A stretch of DNA of 64,000 nt from Leptospira koniambonensis (GTDB lineage: Bacteria > Spirochaetota > Leptospiria > Leptospirales > Leptospiraceae), in NCBI RefSeq assembly GCF_004769555.1, contig NZ_RQFY01000004.1, positions 744,001 through 808,000 on the forward strand, in the 5' to 3' direction. The position numbers were made by a program, and so were the translations under genes. Of the stretch, positions 41,053-51,845 are shown piece by piece. Within the stretch, counting starts at the first letter, position 1; each line of letters begins with the position of its first letter. A model generated the notes under the pieces. It searched no databases, had not been told where the DNA came from, and worked only from the letters and a program-made list of their open reading frames with translations.

Positions 41053-41555
41053 TTCATCAGGTCTATTAACAGACCTCGAATATCTTCCATTCTTTTCATT
41101 AGATCAAAGGTAGAATTCTCAGGATGAACTATAAAATCTGCGAGAGTCTGGATCTTATCATCTACAATCTGAACTACTTGGTAAACTTTTTCAGATCCAC
41201 CGCGAGCCCTTGTGCGCAAAGTTTCTAAACTTGTATTTCTATCTAGAACTTCCTTTAAGATACCTTGAACGATCCTTTTATACACTTCTAGATTTGCATA
41301 TGTAGGAGATTTTAAGAAATTTCTCTCTGCATCAGGAAGATCTCTAAGTAAAGAATTTAGATCTCTCGTCCTTTCTTGGTTATAAGGAAGTAGATGTTCA
41401 ACTAAATCGAAAAATTCACTTTTAGAATCAGGTATCTGGGAATCGGATACTGAACTAGGAACAGGTTGGTATATAGAGGCATTTAGAGAGAGCCCGAAGT
41501 CTCTTTTTTTACGTGATTCAGTGCGAGGGTCTTTTTGCTGAGATTGGATCTTCAA
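41049..41555 (-). CDS. DUF327 (YaaR) family protein
   Basis: A 168-residue soluble protein of the YaaR/DUF327 family. The conserved C-terminal region includes VLDRNTSLETLRTRARGGSEKVYQVVQIVDDKI. The first 40 residues are polar and probably disordered. It overlaps the bactofilin gene by four bases and belongs to a bactofilin-LytM transcription unit, which hints at a cell-shape or envelope role (inference). Confidence 0.75.
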   Translation of the reverse strand: MKIQSQQKDPRTESRKKRDFGLSLNASIYQPVPSSVSDSQIPDSKSEFFDLVEHLLPYNQERTRDLNSLLRDLPDAERNFLKSPTYANLEVYKRIVQGILKEVLDRNTSLETLRTRARGGSEKVYQVVQIVDDKIQTLADFIVHPENSTFDLMKRMEDIRGLLIDLMN

Positions 41556-41899
41556 TGAGTGGTCGGGTTAATCTTACAATTTCCCTCGAATTGTACTCCC
41601 TCTTCCATAACTACCTTTGGAGTGATGATATCACCTTTCATACGGCAGCTTGCGAGTAGAGTCACTCGTTCCGACGCGAATATATTCCCATTAATTTCAC
41701 CGCCGGCGACGACAATACGAGCTTTAATATCCGTATCGACGATTCCGGTCTTTCCGATTAGGACTTTTCCGTCGGTTTTTATGGTTCCCCTAAAAATACC
41801 GTCAATACGTAGAAGCCCGGAAAGTTTGAAGTCTCCGCTGAATTCGGCGCCTTCGCCGATGATGCTATTTACTGCTAATTGCTCTTCTGTATGGGCCAT
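41552..41899 (-). CDS. Bactofilin family cytoskeletal protein
   Basis: Bactofilins polymerise into membrane-linked beta-helical filaments that position cell-wall enzymes. At 115 residues this is a minimal bactofilin: a short tail ([10 protein letters not shown]), then the repeat region (IGEGAEFSGDFKLSGLLRID...GNIFASERVTLLASCRMKGDI). It overlaps the DUF327 gene by four bases and the LytM gene by one base. Bactofilin-M23 pairs control cell shape in other helical bacteria, for example Helicobacter. Confidence 0.93.
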   Translation of the reverse strand: MAHTEEQLAVNSIIGEGAEFSGDFKLSGLLRIDGIFRGTIKTDGKVLIGKTGIVDTDIKARIVVAGGEINGNIFASERVTLLASCRMKGDIITPKVVMEEGVQFEGNCKINPTTH

Positions 41900-42897
41900 C
41901 AGTCTTGGATCTGGTTCAAGAATGCAAACGGATCGATCGCTCTGGTGCCCACATGAATTTCATAATGAAGACTGTACTGAGGACTGTTTTCCGATTTTCC
42001 AACGAAACCTAATACTTCGTTTTTGGAAATTTGCTGGTTCGCTTTCACTTTTACACGATCCAGATTTGAGTAAATCGTTTTCCAACCGAATTTGTGAGCA
42101 ACTTTCACAAAGTATCCTGTGTTACGTGTGTATCCAATCTCGTAGACAGTTCCAGGTGCAGTTGCCACTACTTCTGAACCAGCGAAAGCTCCAATATCTA
42201 ATCCATTATTAAAATCTCTGCGAGCAGTAACTGGATTCAGATATTCTCCGTAAGGATAAAGAACATACCCCTTTACCGGCCAGATGGACGGAGTTTGACG
42301 GATTAGATTTTTACGTTTTTTTAATATACTTATGATTTCTTGAGTAAGTTCGTTTGCTACTTTAAGATTATGAACATCTTCTTTCAGTCTAAAAACTTCC
42401 GCACCTGGTGCTAAGTTTTTGTCGGAACCAATGGAAAGTTTTTCTGCTCCGCCAATTCCTTTTGCAACTTTGGAATTGTCTCCGGTCAATCTTCCGTAAA
42501 GAGCTCCCACATGATTATGATAATATTCAACGTGCTCGTGAAGACCGTTGATCTCTTCTTTCATTTTTGCGGACTGACGGATGAAGTCCTGGTTGGATAA
42601 GTTCAACTCGGTAAGCTGGTGAATGGATCCTGAATGGCTAAGAACGTTGATAGAGCTGATGAGAAGAAGGACCAAAATTGTCCCGATGAAGATAGTGATC
42701 GCTCTGTAAGAGATATGAAAGTTGATCGTTTTTTGTTCGGAGTGAGGGATCACCATGACGGTGAGTCGTTCTTTGCCCTTCTTATTCCAATTAGCTATTT
42801 TGATATCTAGCTTAAGCTTCAGATCTTGGTATTTATATCTGAGCCTATAATAAAGTAGTGCAAGATAGGATTTAAGATTCAAGCTATTATGTCCCAA
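41899..42897 (-). CDS. M23/LytM-like protein with degenerate active site
   Basis: A 332-residue inner-membrane protein: cytoplasmic N-terminus (1-60), one membrane helix (about 62-86), a coiled-coil region (95-195), then an LytM domain (205-332). The zinc motif HxGxD reads NNGLD, so Asn230 replaces the first His ligand while Asp234 stays. The HxH motif reads SLH, so Ser309 replaces the catalytic His while His311 stays. Two of the four key residues are therefore gone and the domain is probably not a working endopeptidase. It may bind or activate a partner hydrolase, as EnvC/NlpD do. Operon with bactofilin and DUF327. Confidence 0.88.
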   Translation of the reverse strand: MGHNSLNLKSYLALLYYRLRYKYQDLKLKLDIKIANWNKKGKERLTVMVIPHSEQKTINFHISYRAITIFIGTILVLLLISSINVLSHSGSIHQLTELNLSNQDFIRQSAKMKEEINGLHEHVEYYHNHVGALYGRLTGDNSKVAKGIGGAEKLSIGSDKNLAPGAEVFRLKEDVHNLKVANELTQEIISILKKRKNLIRQTPSIWPVKGYVLYPYGEYLNPVTARRDFNNGLDIGAFAGSEVVATAPGTVYEIGYTRNTGYFVKVAHKFGWKTIYSNLDRVKVKANQQISKNEVLGFVGKSENSPQYSLHYEIHVGTRAIDPFAFLNQIQD

Positions 42898-43001
42898 ACC
42901 AACGAGTTTTCCCGTTCCGTTGTTATGCTGTAAGGATTCTAAAAAATTCTCTTTTCAGTCAATACAAATCACGAAAACTGCCTTTTAAAAGCCGTTTTCA
43001 C

Positions 43002-43808
43002 ATGTACTCCATCATCGACACTCACTGCCACTTAGATATTATACAAGAGCAAGGGCAGGATATTGCAGAATCTCTAAAAAAAGCAAAAGAATCAGGTATA
43101 AAAAAGATCGTCCAGATTGGTATCGACCTTGAGAGTTCAATTAGAGCGAAAGGTTTATCTGAAAAATTTTCAGATGAAGAGATAGAAATATTTTATTCGA
43201 TCGGATGCCATCCAACTGAGACTCATGAATTTCCTAAAAAGGAAGAAATTTTGACATTAGTCAAAGAAAACGTGACGGATAAAAAGTTATCCGCAATTGG
43301 AGAGATCGGATTAGATTATTATCACGATGCTTCAACTAAGGCGTATCAGGCGGATGTGCTTCATTCTTTCTTAGAAGCGTCTGGTCAGTATTCTCTTCCT
43401 GTAGTGATCCATTCAAGAGATGCTGCAGAAGATACAGTTTCTATTCTAAAAGAACATAGGGACAAAGCATTTGGAGTGATCCATTGTTTTACTTATGATT
43501 ATCTAACTGCGAAGAAGTTAGTAGATCTAGGATATTATATTTCCTTCTCAGGAATTGTTGCATTTAAGAATGCAAGAGATATCCAAGAAGCAGCAGAAAA
43601 ACTTCCGTTAGAAAGTATGCTCATCGAAACGGATGCACCGTTCCTTGCTCCTCCACCATTCCGTGGAAAAAGAAACGAACCTTCTTATACTAAATTTGTT
43701 TTAGAAAAAATGTTCTCTCTCAGAAAAGAATCTAACTCAGAAGTAGAAAAAACTTTGTATAATAATTCCTTAAAATTCACGCAAAGAAAGGCGTATCATC
43801 ATGATTGA
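43002..43808 (+). CDS. tatD: TatD-family metal-dependent hydrolase
   Basis: TatD-type DNase/hydrolase, 268 residues. Metal-site motifs: DTHCHLD near the start, the Glu in [30 protein letters not shown] and [19 protein letters not shown]. All expected ligands are present. It overlaps serS by eight bases. Confidence 0.94.
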   Translation: MYSIIDTHCHLDIIQEQGQDIAESLKKAKESGIKKIVQIGIDLESSIRAKGLSEKFSDEEIEIFYSIGCHPTETHEFPKKEEILTLVKENVTDKKLSAIGEIGLDYYHDASTKAYQADVLHSFLEASGQYSLPVVIHSRDAAEDTVSILKEHRDKAFGVIHCFTYDYLTAKKLVDLGYYISFSGIVAFKNARDIQEAAEKLPLESMLIETDAPFLAPPPFRGKRNEPSYTKFVLEKMFSLRKESNSEVEKTLYNNSLKFTQRKAYHHD

Positions 43809-45054
43809 TCTGAAATATATTACCGATAACACTGAAGAATTAAAATCTAATCTAGAGCTGAGAGGTTTTAAAGATCTCGCAGTTTTGGACCAGCTTGCAG
43901 ATATCATCCAAAAGAAAAAAGTCCTCCAAAAGGAAGCAGATGTATTCCGCGAAGAAAGAAATAAAGCAAGTAAAGAGATCGGAAAAGTAAAACAAGCAGG
44001 TGGAGATATTGCAGCAGCTTCTGCCGCAGTAAAAGAGATCGGAGATAAGATCAAAAAGATAGAAGATGATCTTGAATCTCTCGAATCTAAACTGCTCGAA
44101 ATCAATTTAGGTCTTCCTAATATTCTAGATAAAGATGTTCCTGTAGGAAAAAACGAACACGATAATAAAGTTTTGTATGAAGTAGGAGATATTCGAGATT
44201 ATAAATTTACTCCTAAACCTCACTTCGAATTGGGAGAAGCATTAGGCTGGTTCAATTTTGAGAAGGGAACAAAACTGGCAGGTGCAAGAGCTTACACATA
44301 TTTCGGCCTAGGTGCTAAATTAGAAAGAGCACTTGCGAATCTTATGCTTGAGACTCATACTACCGAGCATGGTTATACAGAAGTTTGGGTACCAGTCATG
44401 GTAAACGACGAATGTATGACTACTACAGGACAATATCCTAAATTTAAGGATGAGTATTATAGATTAGAAAGAGATGAACTTAATCTAATCCCAACTGCAG
44501 AAGTTCCTTTAACGAATTTGTATAGAGATGAGATCATTCCTGAAGGTTCTTTACCTATTTCGATTACTGCTCATACTTCTTGTTTTAGAAGAGAAGCGGG
44601 ATCTTATGGAAAAGATACTAGAGGTCTGGTTCGAGTTCACCAATTCCAAAAAGTTGAACTTGTGAAGTTTGCTCGCCCTGAAGACTCAGAAGAAGAGCAT
44701 AAAAAGATGCTTTCTCACGCAGAGAATATCCTTAAAAAATTAGGAATTCGATACAGAGTAATGTTATTATGCAGTGGAGATATTTCGGCTGCTTCTTCCA
44801 AAACTTATGATCTGGAAGTTTGGATGCCTGGTTTGAATCGTTGGATGGAAATTTCTTCTGTTTCTAACTTCAAAGATTTTCAAGCGAGACGTGGTAAGAT
44901 CCGCTACAAATCTAAAGAAGGCAAAAATCAATTGGTCCATACTTTGAATGGTTCCGGTTTGGCGATCGGTAGGACCTTGGCAGCTGTTATAGAAACTTAT
45001 CAAAAAGAAGACGGGACAATCGACTTTCCAGAAGCTTTAAAAAAATATCTCTGA
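43801..45054 (+). CDS. serS: Seryl-tRNA synthetase
   Basis: Class II synthetase, 417 residues. It has the N-terminal coiled-coil tRNA-binding arm (residues 30-100), motif 2 [22 protein letters not shown] and motif 3 [26 protein letters not shown] is the serine-binding loop. The overlap with tatD suggests translational coupling. Confidence 0.98.
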   Translation: MIDLKYITDNTEELKSNLELRGFKDLAVLDQLADIIQKKKVLQKEADVFREERNKASKEIGKVKQAGGDIAAASAAVKEIGDKIKKIEDDLESLESKLLEINLGLPNILDKDVPVGKNEHDNKVLYEVGDIRDYKFTPKPHFELGEALGWFNFEKGTKLAGARAYTYFGLGAKLERALANLMLETHTTEHGYTEVWVPVMVNDECMTTTGQYPKFKDEYYRLERDELNLIPTAEVPLTNLYRDEIIPEGSLPISITAHTSCFRREAGSYGKDTRGLVRVHQFQKVELVKFARPEDSEEEHKKMLSHAENILKKLGIRYRVMLLCSGDISAASSKTYDLEVWMPGLNRWMEISSVSNFKDFQARRGKIRYKSKEGKNQLVHTLNGSGLAIGRTLAAVIETYQKEDGTIDFPEALKKYL

Positions 45055-45107
45055 TTTTTTCTTCGAAAAAGTATCAGGTTTTTCTCTAAAAGACAGATAG
45101 TTAGAGT

Positions 45108-46385
45108 ATGGCTTCTAAAATCCATACTCAATCTTCTATTTCTTTTAAGATCATTTCTGTTTTACTTTGTTATTTCGTATTCGCAGGATTTTCTGTATCC
45201 GGTGCAGAAGATTCTTCTAAAGGAAAAGTCGCTCCTTTAAAGGGAGAAATTAACACTTCTTTAAATGAGTTTGGGATCAGTCTTTCAGAAGACGGCAATA
45301 CTCTTTATTATTATTCCAAACGTAGGAATTCCAACTACTCCGATCTTTTCAAATCAGTAAAAACCAAAAATGGTTGGAGCGCAGGCGTAGAAGTTTCCGA
45401 ACTAAATTCCCAATATGACGATCAAAGTCCTTTCATCATTGAAAATGAGAAGGCAATCATCTTCTCTTCAAATCGAGATGGAAGTATTGAATTCAAATTA
45501 AGCAGCGGGAAGATAGGAGTTTCCAGAGATCTATATTTCGCTACGTTAAAAGATGGAAGTTGGGACAAAGCAACTAGACTGCCTCAAGAAGTAAACACTC
45601 CTGCAATTGAAGAGAATCCATTCTTGGCAGGAAGTTATTTATTCTTCACTCGTTATCCGTTTGGGAAAGTTGCCGAATCAGATATTTATATTTCTGAATA
45701 TAAAGATGGATCGTGGAAAAAAGCAATTCGTATGGAAAGTCCTGTGAATACAGAACATGCTGAGATAGCGGCCACTTTGAGTAGAGATAGCAAGTATTTG
45801 TATTTTTCTTCCAATCGTCCAGGTGGTTACGGTGGATTAGATATTTATAAAGTAGAAATCAAGGAAGATGGTACCTTCTCCGCAGCCGTTAATCTAGGAC
45901 CTGTAATCAATTCTCCCGGCGATGAAGCATTCTACATTGAAACTCCTGACGGCAAAAATGCGTACTTTTGTAGATTGGAGAAAGAAGGCGGGAATTACGA
46001 CGTCTACGAATTTTCTGTGAATGAATGGGAAGAGTTGAAGAAGAATAAAAAAATCTCCTTGGAATCCATTCATTTTAGAACTGGCTCCTTCGAGATTGAA
46101 GAAGAGTCTTATGAAATTTTGGACAGATTGGTAGCCTTCTTAAATGAAAACCCATCGATTAAACTAAAAATCACAGGTCACACCGACTTGCATGGGGATC
46201 CGAACGACAATTTAGAATTAAGTCGCAATCGGGCCGGAGCTGTGAAGGAATACTTGGTCAAAAAAGGAATTTCTACGGGTCGATTTACCACAGATGGAAA
46301 GGGAAGTAAAGAGCCGATTTATCCGGAAAAAAACCCTGAAACGGACCGCAAAAATCGAAGGACCGAATTTCAAATTTTAGAATAG
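45108..46385 (+). CDS. OmpA-family protein with WD40-like repeats
   Basis: A 425-residue exported protein. Signal peptide to about residue 34 (ending FSVSGAED). The middle carries PD40/TolB-like beta-propeller repeats (FFSSNRDGS-type and YLYFSSNRPGGYGGLDIYK). The C-terminal domain is an OmpA peptidoglycan-binding domain: ITGHTDLHGDPNDNLELSRN with the usual Asp and Arg. It probably tethers the outer membrane to peptidoglycan. Confidence 0.92.
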   Translation: MASKIHTQSSISFKIISVLLCYFVFAGFSVSGAEDSSKGKVAPLKGEINTSLNEFGISLSEDGNTLYYYSKRRNSNYSDLFKSVKTKNGWSAGVEVSELNSQYDDQSPFIIENEKAIIFSSNRDGSIEFKLSSGKIGVSRDLYFATLKDGSWDKATRLPQEVNTPAIEENPFLAGSYLFFTRYPFGKVAESDIYISEYKDGSWKKAIRMESPVNTEHAEIAATLSRDSKYLYFSSNRPGGYGGLDIYKVEIKEDGTFSAAVNLGPVINSPGDEAFYIETPDGKNAYFCRLEKEGGNYDVYEFSVNEWEELKKNKKISLESIHFRTGSFEIEEESYEILDRLVAFLNENPSIKLKITGHTDLHGDPNDNLELSRNRAGAVKEYLVKKGISTGRFTTDGKGSKEPIYPEKNPETDRKNRRTEFQILE

Positions 46386-46432
46386 ACTAAAAACTCCTTT
46401 AACAACCGGAAGATGCCGATAACCTAGGTATC

Positions 46433-47290
46433 ATGAAAATGCGGAAGCAGTTTCAGTCGGCATTTTTCTCGGCCATTCTCCTTTTTCTTTCTCTAGACTT
46501 ATATTCTCAGACCAAGGCCATGCCTTCCAGATTGGATTCTGTCCTTTCTAAGAAAGAGTTGGTGGTTGGGGTCAATAGAGTTTACGAACCATTTTATGTC
46601 CAAGATCCTAAGGAAGGTTTTCCAGGTTTCGATATGGAACTTGCAAAGTTGTATGCGGATTATCTGGGAGTTGCTCTCAAGATAAAACCTCTTAAAACTT
46701 TCCGACAATTTTCGGATGAGATCGCGGCCGGCACGATTGATATAGCGATGGCTGGTATGTCTACGGATTTGAGTCGAGGAAAGACCGTTACTTTCTCTGA
46801 TCCTTACCTTCTTACAACTCCTGCCGGTCTTGTTAATAAACGTTCTCTTCCTCCTGAGCCGGAAGGTAGTATTGTAACTACTAGAACTTTTAAATCTTTA
46901 GAAGACTTAGCAGTTTTAAATGCACTTTCTTTTTCTGTCAGATCCAATACTACAAATCATAATTATCTTTTGAGAAGGTTTGGTAAGAACCAAATTTACA
47001 GTTATCTTTCTGATTCTATTGCAATAGATGCATTAACAAAAGGGAATGTGATTTGTTATGTTGCGGATAGCTTGTACATTCTATCCTTACTGCAAAAACA
47101 ACCAAGTTTGAAAGCAAACTATGTGGCTCTTATAAATCCTGTTATGGATGAATATATCAGTGCTGCATTACCTTTAAACGATCTCGTCTTTGCGGATAAT
47201 TTTAATTTTTTTATCAAAGAATTAAAAAGAACAGGAGTGATAGAAAGTCTTCGCGCTAAATATTTTCTAGGAAGCGGTTGGGTAAAATAA
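46433..47290 (+). CDS. Family 3 extracellular solute-binding protein
   Basis: A 285-residue periplasmic binding protein with a signal peptide (cleavage after YSQ). It opens [21 protein letters not shown], has [18 protein letters not shown] and the family's [24 protein letters not shown]. No transporter gene is next to it; the partner is instead a beta-barrel protein three nucleotides downstream. Its ligand is unknown. Confidence 0.9.
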   Translation: MKMRKQFQSAFFSAILLFLSLDLYSQTKAMPSRLDSVLSKKELVVGVNRVYEPFYVQDPKEGFPGFDMELAKLYADYLGVALKIKPLKTFRQFSDEIAAGTIDIAMAGMSTDLSRGKTVTFSDPYLLTTPAGLVNKRSLPPEPEGSIVTTRTFKSLEDLAVLNALSFSVRSNTTNHNYLLRRFGKNQIYSYLSDSIAIDALTKGNVICYVADSLYILSLLQKQPSLKANYVALINPVMDEYISAALPLNDLVFADNFNFFIKELKRTGVIESLRAKYFLGSGWVK

Positions 47291-47293
47291 TTC

Positions 47294-48865
47294 GTGTTGG
47301 ACTCTCCGTTTCAAAAGATCCGAATTCTCGCCCTAGTAATATTTATCTTTGCTGGCGTTTCCATATCTGCTCAAGAAGTGGAGGAAAAAACAAAAATAGA
47401 TTTTCAAGGAAACTATAGGGTCCGTGGTTTCAATTTAGGAAGAGATATTTATACCTCCAGACAAACACCAGTAACTCCCTATAATCGTACTGATTTTGTT
47501 CAGCAATACAATAAAGACACGCTTACCAAATACCAAAACGAATTAGCCGCAAGAGAAAAAGGTTATTCTAGTACTCTCAGTCCTCAGAAAGAAGATACAA
47601 CCTACTACGATACAAGGATGACTTTGAATATGAACTTCTCCACTTCGAAATATTTCGAAGCATTGGTAGGTGTTCAAATAGGGGATATTATTTTTGGAGG
47701 AAGAGGAGTTAATCAGAGTTCTAACGTAGGGCCTGGACAAGGGGGAGAAGCTTCCTTCAGTTCCGCAGTGAATATGCAGACAAACTTTCTTTATCTCAAC
47801 TTTAAATTACCTGAGAAAAGTTTTACTGCGAGGGTTGGTCTTCAGCTTTTCACTTCTGCTCAAGGTAGAGTTGTGTTTGTTCCGGGAACAGGAGTAAACT
47901 TAACTAAGGACATTAGAGATTGGAATACTACGATAGAAGGCGGTTGGTTCGTAGCAAAACAGAATAATCTTACCGACTTGGATAAAAACCAATTTGCAGA
48001 TAAAAATTATCAAGGCTCTAACGTTTATTTTTATAAAATTAAGACTAGCTTCTTCAATAATGCTAAACATGAATTGTACAGCTTTTATCTGGATGATAAT
48101 CTAAGAGATATTCAGGATGTAAATGGTGTGTATGGATTGGTTTCTAGGACCAGTGATGCGAGCCAATTGTTCTGGCACGGTTTATTTAACGAATTCAATT
48201 TTTCTGATTTTACATGGACTATCCACGGTATTTACAATCACGGAACCGTTAAATCTTTGAATCCGTACAGAGATAGTGACGGTAATGAGATACAACAAAA
48301 GTACGACTTATACAAGATCAAAGGTGGATTCTTTGATACACAATTATCTTATCGTTATAATGAATCCATAAGTGTGACCTCGATGATTTCCGGTTCTACT
48401 GGGCGGCCAGGTTATGAAAAAGACGGTAGCAGGTCCAATTTACATGGGAATGGTTATCGAACTTTGTTCCCAGGATATTCACTTTCCAACATCGCGAATG
48501 ACTTTACGGGAGGTTATGCACTATTCTCAGGTAGAGATATGAGTGGTCTTTATGAGTATGGGATTTTTACCGATATCGTTTTATCTGGTCCTTTGGTTTT
48601 GACTTTAGGTTATTATAGATTATATGGGACAAAGTCTCCTCTTACGGATAATAATAGATTTTACAATGAGGAAAACTTCTATCATACCTCCGCATACTTT
48701 GGTCAGGAATATAATCTGAACTTAAGATGGAGTGCATTCAGAGATATGCAGATACTTTTACGTTCCGGTTATTTTGTAGCAGGGAACGGATTAAAAGCTT
48801 ATTTAGATACAACCCAAGGAACAATCTTAAGAGAGTTGTTCGTCACTGCAGAACATAGATTTTAA
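47294..48865 (+). CDS. Outer-membrane beta-barrel porin-like protein
   Basis: A 523-residue exported protein with signal peptide ([19 protein letters not shown]). The mature protein is rich in alternating aromatic strands (for example [10 protein letters not shown] and [17 protein letters not shown]) and ends in AEHRF with a terminal Phe, typical of outer-membrane barrels. It resembles alginate-export-type porins. GTG start three nucleotides after the binding-protein gene, so they probably cooperate in uptake. Specificity unknown. Confidence 0.8.
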   Translation: MLDSPFQKIRILALVIFIFAGVSISAQEVEEKTKIDFQGNYRVRGFNLGRDIYTSRQTPVTPYNRTDFVQQYNKDTLTKYQNELAAREKGYSSTLSPQKEDTTYYDTRMTLNMNFSTSKYFEALVGVQIGDIIFGGRGVNQSSNVGPGQGGEASFSSAVNMQTNFLYLNFKLPEKSFTARVGLQLFTSAQGRVVFVPGTGVNLTKDIRDWNTTIEGGWFVAKQNNLTDLDKNQFADKNYQGSNVYFYKIKTSFFNNAKHELYSFYLDDNLRDIQDVNGVYGLVSRTSDASQLFWHGLFNEFNFSDFTWTIHGIYNHGTVKSLNPYRDSDGNEIQQKYDLYKIKGGFFDTQLSYRYNESISVTSMISGSTGRPGYEKDGSRSNLHGNGYRTLFPGYSLSNIANDFTGGYALFSGRDMSGLYEYGIFTDIVLSGPLVLTLGYYRLYGTKSPLTDNNRFYNEENFYHTSAYFGQEYNLNLRWSAFRDMQILLRSGYFVAGNGLKAYLDTTQGTILRELFVTAEHRF

Positions 48866-49455
48866 AGTTTGAGTCTGGAGCGGATTGCTCTTCCTAAGGT
48901 GTATTGGTCAGCAAGTTCGATGGAGCCGCCCACCGTAATACCGTAAGCGATCCTAGTAACGGAAACATTAAAATTCTTTAATTGATGATTTAGATAATCC
49001 GCTGTTGCATCCCCTTCTAATGTAGGGTTGGTCGCGACTAAAACTTCTTTTAGATCTTCTGGTTCTATTCTGTTTAAAAGTTCTCTGATGCGCAGATCTT
49101 GAGGTCCAACACCTTCTAAAGGAGAAATTACTCCGTTCAGGACATGGTATCTTCCTTTGAATTCACCAGTATTTTCTATAAAGAATACATCTTCAGGTTG
49201 TTCTACCACGCAAACAGTGTGACTGTCTCTTTTTTCGGAAAGACAAAGATCGCAGATCTCTTCTTCTGAATAGGAACCACACCGAGAACAGAAACGGATC
49301 CTTCCTTTTACTTCTGATAAACTTTGGATGAATCCGTTAAAAACTGCAGGGTCTTGTCTTAATAAATGAAAACTAATGCGGTATGCACTTTTTTTTCCGA
49401 TCCCAGGAAGAGAAGAAAGTGCGTTTACCATTCCTTCGATTAAATGTTCAGCCAA
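48862..49455 (-). CDS. recR: Recombination protein RecR
   Basis: RecR, 197 residues, works with RecF/RecO in gap repair. Helix-hairpin-helix near the N-terminus ([20 protein letters not shown]), zinc finger [36 protein letters not shown], and [15 protein letters not shown]. It overlaps ebfC by eight bases; dnaX-ebfC-recR is the classic order. Confidence 0.97.
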   Translation of the reverse strand: MAEHLIEGMVNALSSLPGIGKKSAYRISFHLLRQDPAVFNGFIQSLSEVKGRIRFCSRCGSYSEEEICDLCLSEKRDSHTVCVVEQPEDVFFIENTGEFKGRYHVLNGVISPLEGVGPQDLRIRELLNRIEPEDLKEVLVATNPTLEGDATADYLNHQLKNFNVSVTRIAYGITVGGSIELADQYTLGRAIRSRLKL

Positions 49456-49795
49456 GGTTGCCGCCGAATAATTTAGAAATTTCAGAAAGATCTAATCCGC
49501 CAGTAATTGATTTTAATTCATACTCTGCGGCTTGTTTTGCTTTTTGGATGGCATCGTTTGTTGCTGCCATGACTAGATCTTCTAACATTTTATTATCTTC
49601 TGAATCGAATAATGCGCGATTGATCTTTACGTCTACGATCGCTCCATCTCCGGTAGATGTGACTTGCACCATTCCAGCGCCAGCGTCGCCCATCACTCTT
49701 AGGTTGGAGATCCTCTTTTTGATCTCTTCCATTTTACCGCGCATTTCTCCCATCTTGGAAAAAATTTCGGATGCGTTCTTTAGATTTTCAAACAT
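49448..49795 (-). CDS. ebfC: YbaB/EbfC nucleoid-associated protein
   Basis: A 115-residue YbaB/EbfC DNA-binding protein. The conserved core is [19 protein letters not shown] followed by [17 protein letters not shown]. The dimer is tweezer-shaped in the family. It lies nine nucleotides after dnaX and overlaps recR. Confidence 0.94.
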   Translation of the reverse strand: MFENLKNASEIFSKMGEMRGKMEEIKKRISNLRVMGDAGAGMVQVTSTGDGAIVDVKINRALFDSEDNKMLEDLVMAATNDAIQKAKQAAEYELKSITGGLDLSEISKLFGGNLG

Positions 49796-49804
49796 GGCTT
49801 ATAC

Positions 49805-51253
49805 CTAGGATCCCAGCTTGGGTACTTTGGAAGGATCTATATCCGTTCCTAAAAATTCGTTTTTGAAAGATTTTTCCCATTCAGCATCTTCAGAAGAAAC
49901 ACCTTTAGCCAAATCTTCTAGAGACGAGAGTGGTCCTGGTTTTTGTTCCTGAGGAATTTCCTTCTTCTCGTTAGACACGACTGGAGAAGGAGTCGGAACT
50001 GGAGTTTGCACTTCTTTAGGCGGCGTAGGAGCTTGTTTTTTAGGAGTTTCGAATGCTACGGATGCTGAGACGGAATCTTGGTCTTGTATCATCAGTATGA
50101 GATGATTGATCCTATCTACAAGTCCTGCAAGACTAGGTTTGGCTAGATCTTCTGTAAGTTTTTTGATCTGGATCTCTATGAAAATTTTAATCTCAAAAGA
50201 GTTTCTTAAACGAAGAGTTTTAACTCTTTCAAATAATTCGAAAAGACGGAAAGAAAGTTTGTTTAATGCGATCGGATCTACAGATTCAAAATCCTTTCTC
50301 ATTTTGATTAGATCTTCTCGAGGATAATTTACTGATTCGGAATCAGCCGCAGAATCTTTTACTAAACATAAAGTGTGAGTGAACTCAATCGAATCCCAAA
50401 GGAATTTGTATATATCCTGGCCTTCTTGGTATAAGCTTTCAATGATCTGTAATGACTTAGAAGAATTTTCAGCATCTACTAGGCTTTTGATAAAATCGGA
50501 TAAAAAATCGATCCCATGATAACCGATCATTTTTCGGATCTCGGAACCTAAGAGTCGATTGTCAGTAAATACAAGAGCTTGCTCCATAAAGGAAAGCATG
50601 TCTCTCACAGAACCGTCGCCCTTTTTTGCTACCCAAAACAATCCTTCTGAATCGTATTTTGTGTTTTCTTCCTTACACAAATTTTCTGCATAATCTTGAA
50701 GAACAGATAAAGGAACTTTCTTAAAGATAAAGTCTTGGCAACGGGATAGAATGGTCTCTGGAATTTTATGATACTCAGTGGTAGCTAAAACGAAGACCAC
50801 ATGAGAAGGAGGTTCTTCCAAAGTTTTTAAAAGTGCGTTGAATGATTGGTCAGTAAGCATGTGCACCTCATCTATGATGTACACTTTGTACTTACCACCC
50901 ATCGGAGTGAATTTTACGTTATCTCTAAGTTCTCTGATATTTTCAATACCACGGTTACTCGCAGCATCTATCTCAAGAACATCCCCTGAAATACCTTTAG
51001 TGATCTCCTGGCAAGAATCACATTGGTTACACGGCTCATTATCGATTGGATTTTGGCAATTGAGTCTTTTTGCGAAAATCCTAGCGATTGTAGTTTTTCC
51101 TACACCTCTAGGTCCGAAAAAAATATACGCATGACCTATCTTTCCGGACTTAACCGCGTTTTGTAATGCACCGATCGCAAGATTCTGATGGATCACATCT
51201 TGGAATCTTTGGGGGCGATATTTGCGGGAGAGAACTTCGTGATTTCCGGCCAT
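49805..51253 (-). CDS. dnaX: DNA polymerase III subunits gamma/tau
   Basis: Clamp-loader ATPase, 482 residues. Walker [19 protein letters not shown], zinc cysteines in [24 protein letters not shown], and [19 protein letters not shown]. The C-terminal third is a Pro/Glu-rich linker and short tail; there is no long tau-specific domain. A sequence A-AAA-AAG in codons 209-211 matches the frameshift site used in E. coli dnaX but lies within the conserved ATPase region. Confidence 0.97.
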   Translation of the reverse strand: MAGNHEVLSRKYRPQRFQDVIHQNLAIGALQNAVKSGKIGHAYIFFGPRGVGKTTIARIFAKRLNCQNPIDNEPCNQCDSCQEITKGISGDVLEIDAASNRGIENIRELRDNVKFTPMGGKYKVYIIDEVHMLTDQSFNALLKTLEEPPSHVVFVLATTEYHKIPETILSRCQDFIFKKVPLSVLQDYAENLCKEENTKYDSEGLFWVAKKGDGSVRDMLSFMEQALVFTDNRLLGSEIRKMIGYHGIDFLSDFIKSLVDAENSSKSLQIIESLYQEGQDIYKFLWDSIEFTHTLCLVKDSAADSESVNYPREDLIKMRKDFESVDPIALNKLSFRLFELFERVKTLRLRNSFEIKIFIEIQIKKLTEDLAKPSLAGLVDRINHLILMIQDQDSVSASVAFETPKKQAPTPPKEVQTPVPTPSPVVSNEKKEIPQEQKPGPLSSLEDLAKGVSSEDAEWEKSFKNEFLGTDIDPSKVPKLGS

Positions 51254-51313
51254 ATGGTTGTAATTTTACCAGATAGCATGGGACAAGAAAGAAGGAAAAG
51301 CCTAAAAGTCCGT

Positions 51314-51772
51314 CTAATTTCTCTTATCTTTGAAGAAAGTTTTGAATAACTCTGTGGTCGTTTTTGACTTAATTAGTACAAGTTCTGGAAAAAAATTTCT
51401 GCTATAGATCGTTTCAAGAGGAAGTGAAGAAATCCCTTCTCCCAATTTTGCAGGAACCAGATATGCTACTTTAGGGATTCTAGAAAGAAGAATAGAACCT
51501 CCACACATCAAACAAGGCTCAAGCGTAGTAAGTAGGATACAATCTGTGAGATATCTTTCCTTGCAGATCCGTTTTGCTTCTGAAATCGCAAGAACTTCGC
51601 TATGTAAGGAAGAATCTTCAGAAATTTCCACTGAGTTGAAAGCTTCACAGACAAGACTTCCGTTTTTGTAAATTTGTGTGAAACTAGGGATCTCCTCCGA
51701 ATTTTGAGTTCGAATTTCCGCAAATCGGTCTAAAAAAACCTTAAGTAACGGCTCTATAATTTCTTGGCTCAT
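51314..51772 (-). CDS. Cytidine/deoxycytidylate deaminase family (TadA-like)
   Basis: A 152-residue zinc deaminase. Active site: HSE (usually HAE) in SSLHSEVLAISEAK and TTLEPCLMCGGSILLSRI with the two zinc Cys. The order and the LSRI segment fit TadA, which converts A34 to inosine in tRNA-Arg. The Ala-to-Ser change next to the catalytic Glu is unusual. It may be TadA or a related nucleoside deaminase. Confidence 0.82.
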   Translation of the reverse strand: MSQEIIEPLLKVFLDRFAEIRTQNSEEIPSFTQIYKNGSLVCEAFNSVEISEDSSLHSEVLAISEAKRICKERYLTDCILLTTLEPCLMCGGSILLSRIPKVAYLVPAKLGEGISSLPLETIYSRNFFPELVLIKSKTTTELFKTFFKDKRN

Positions 51773-51845
51773 TTTCGGTTTCTATTTCCGTTTCTCTTTT
51801 AAATTCTTCTTGCTCTTAGCGTATGTAAATGGTTTTTTCTAGCGC

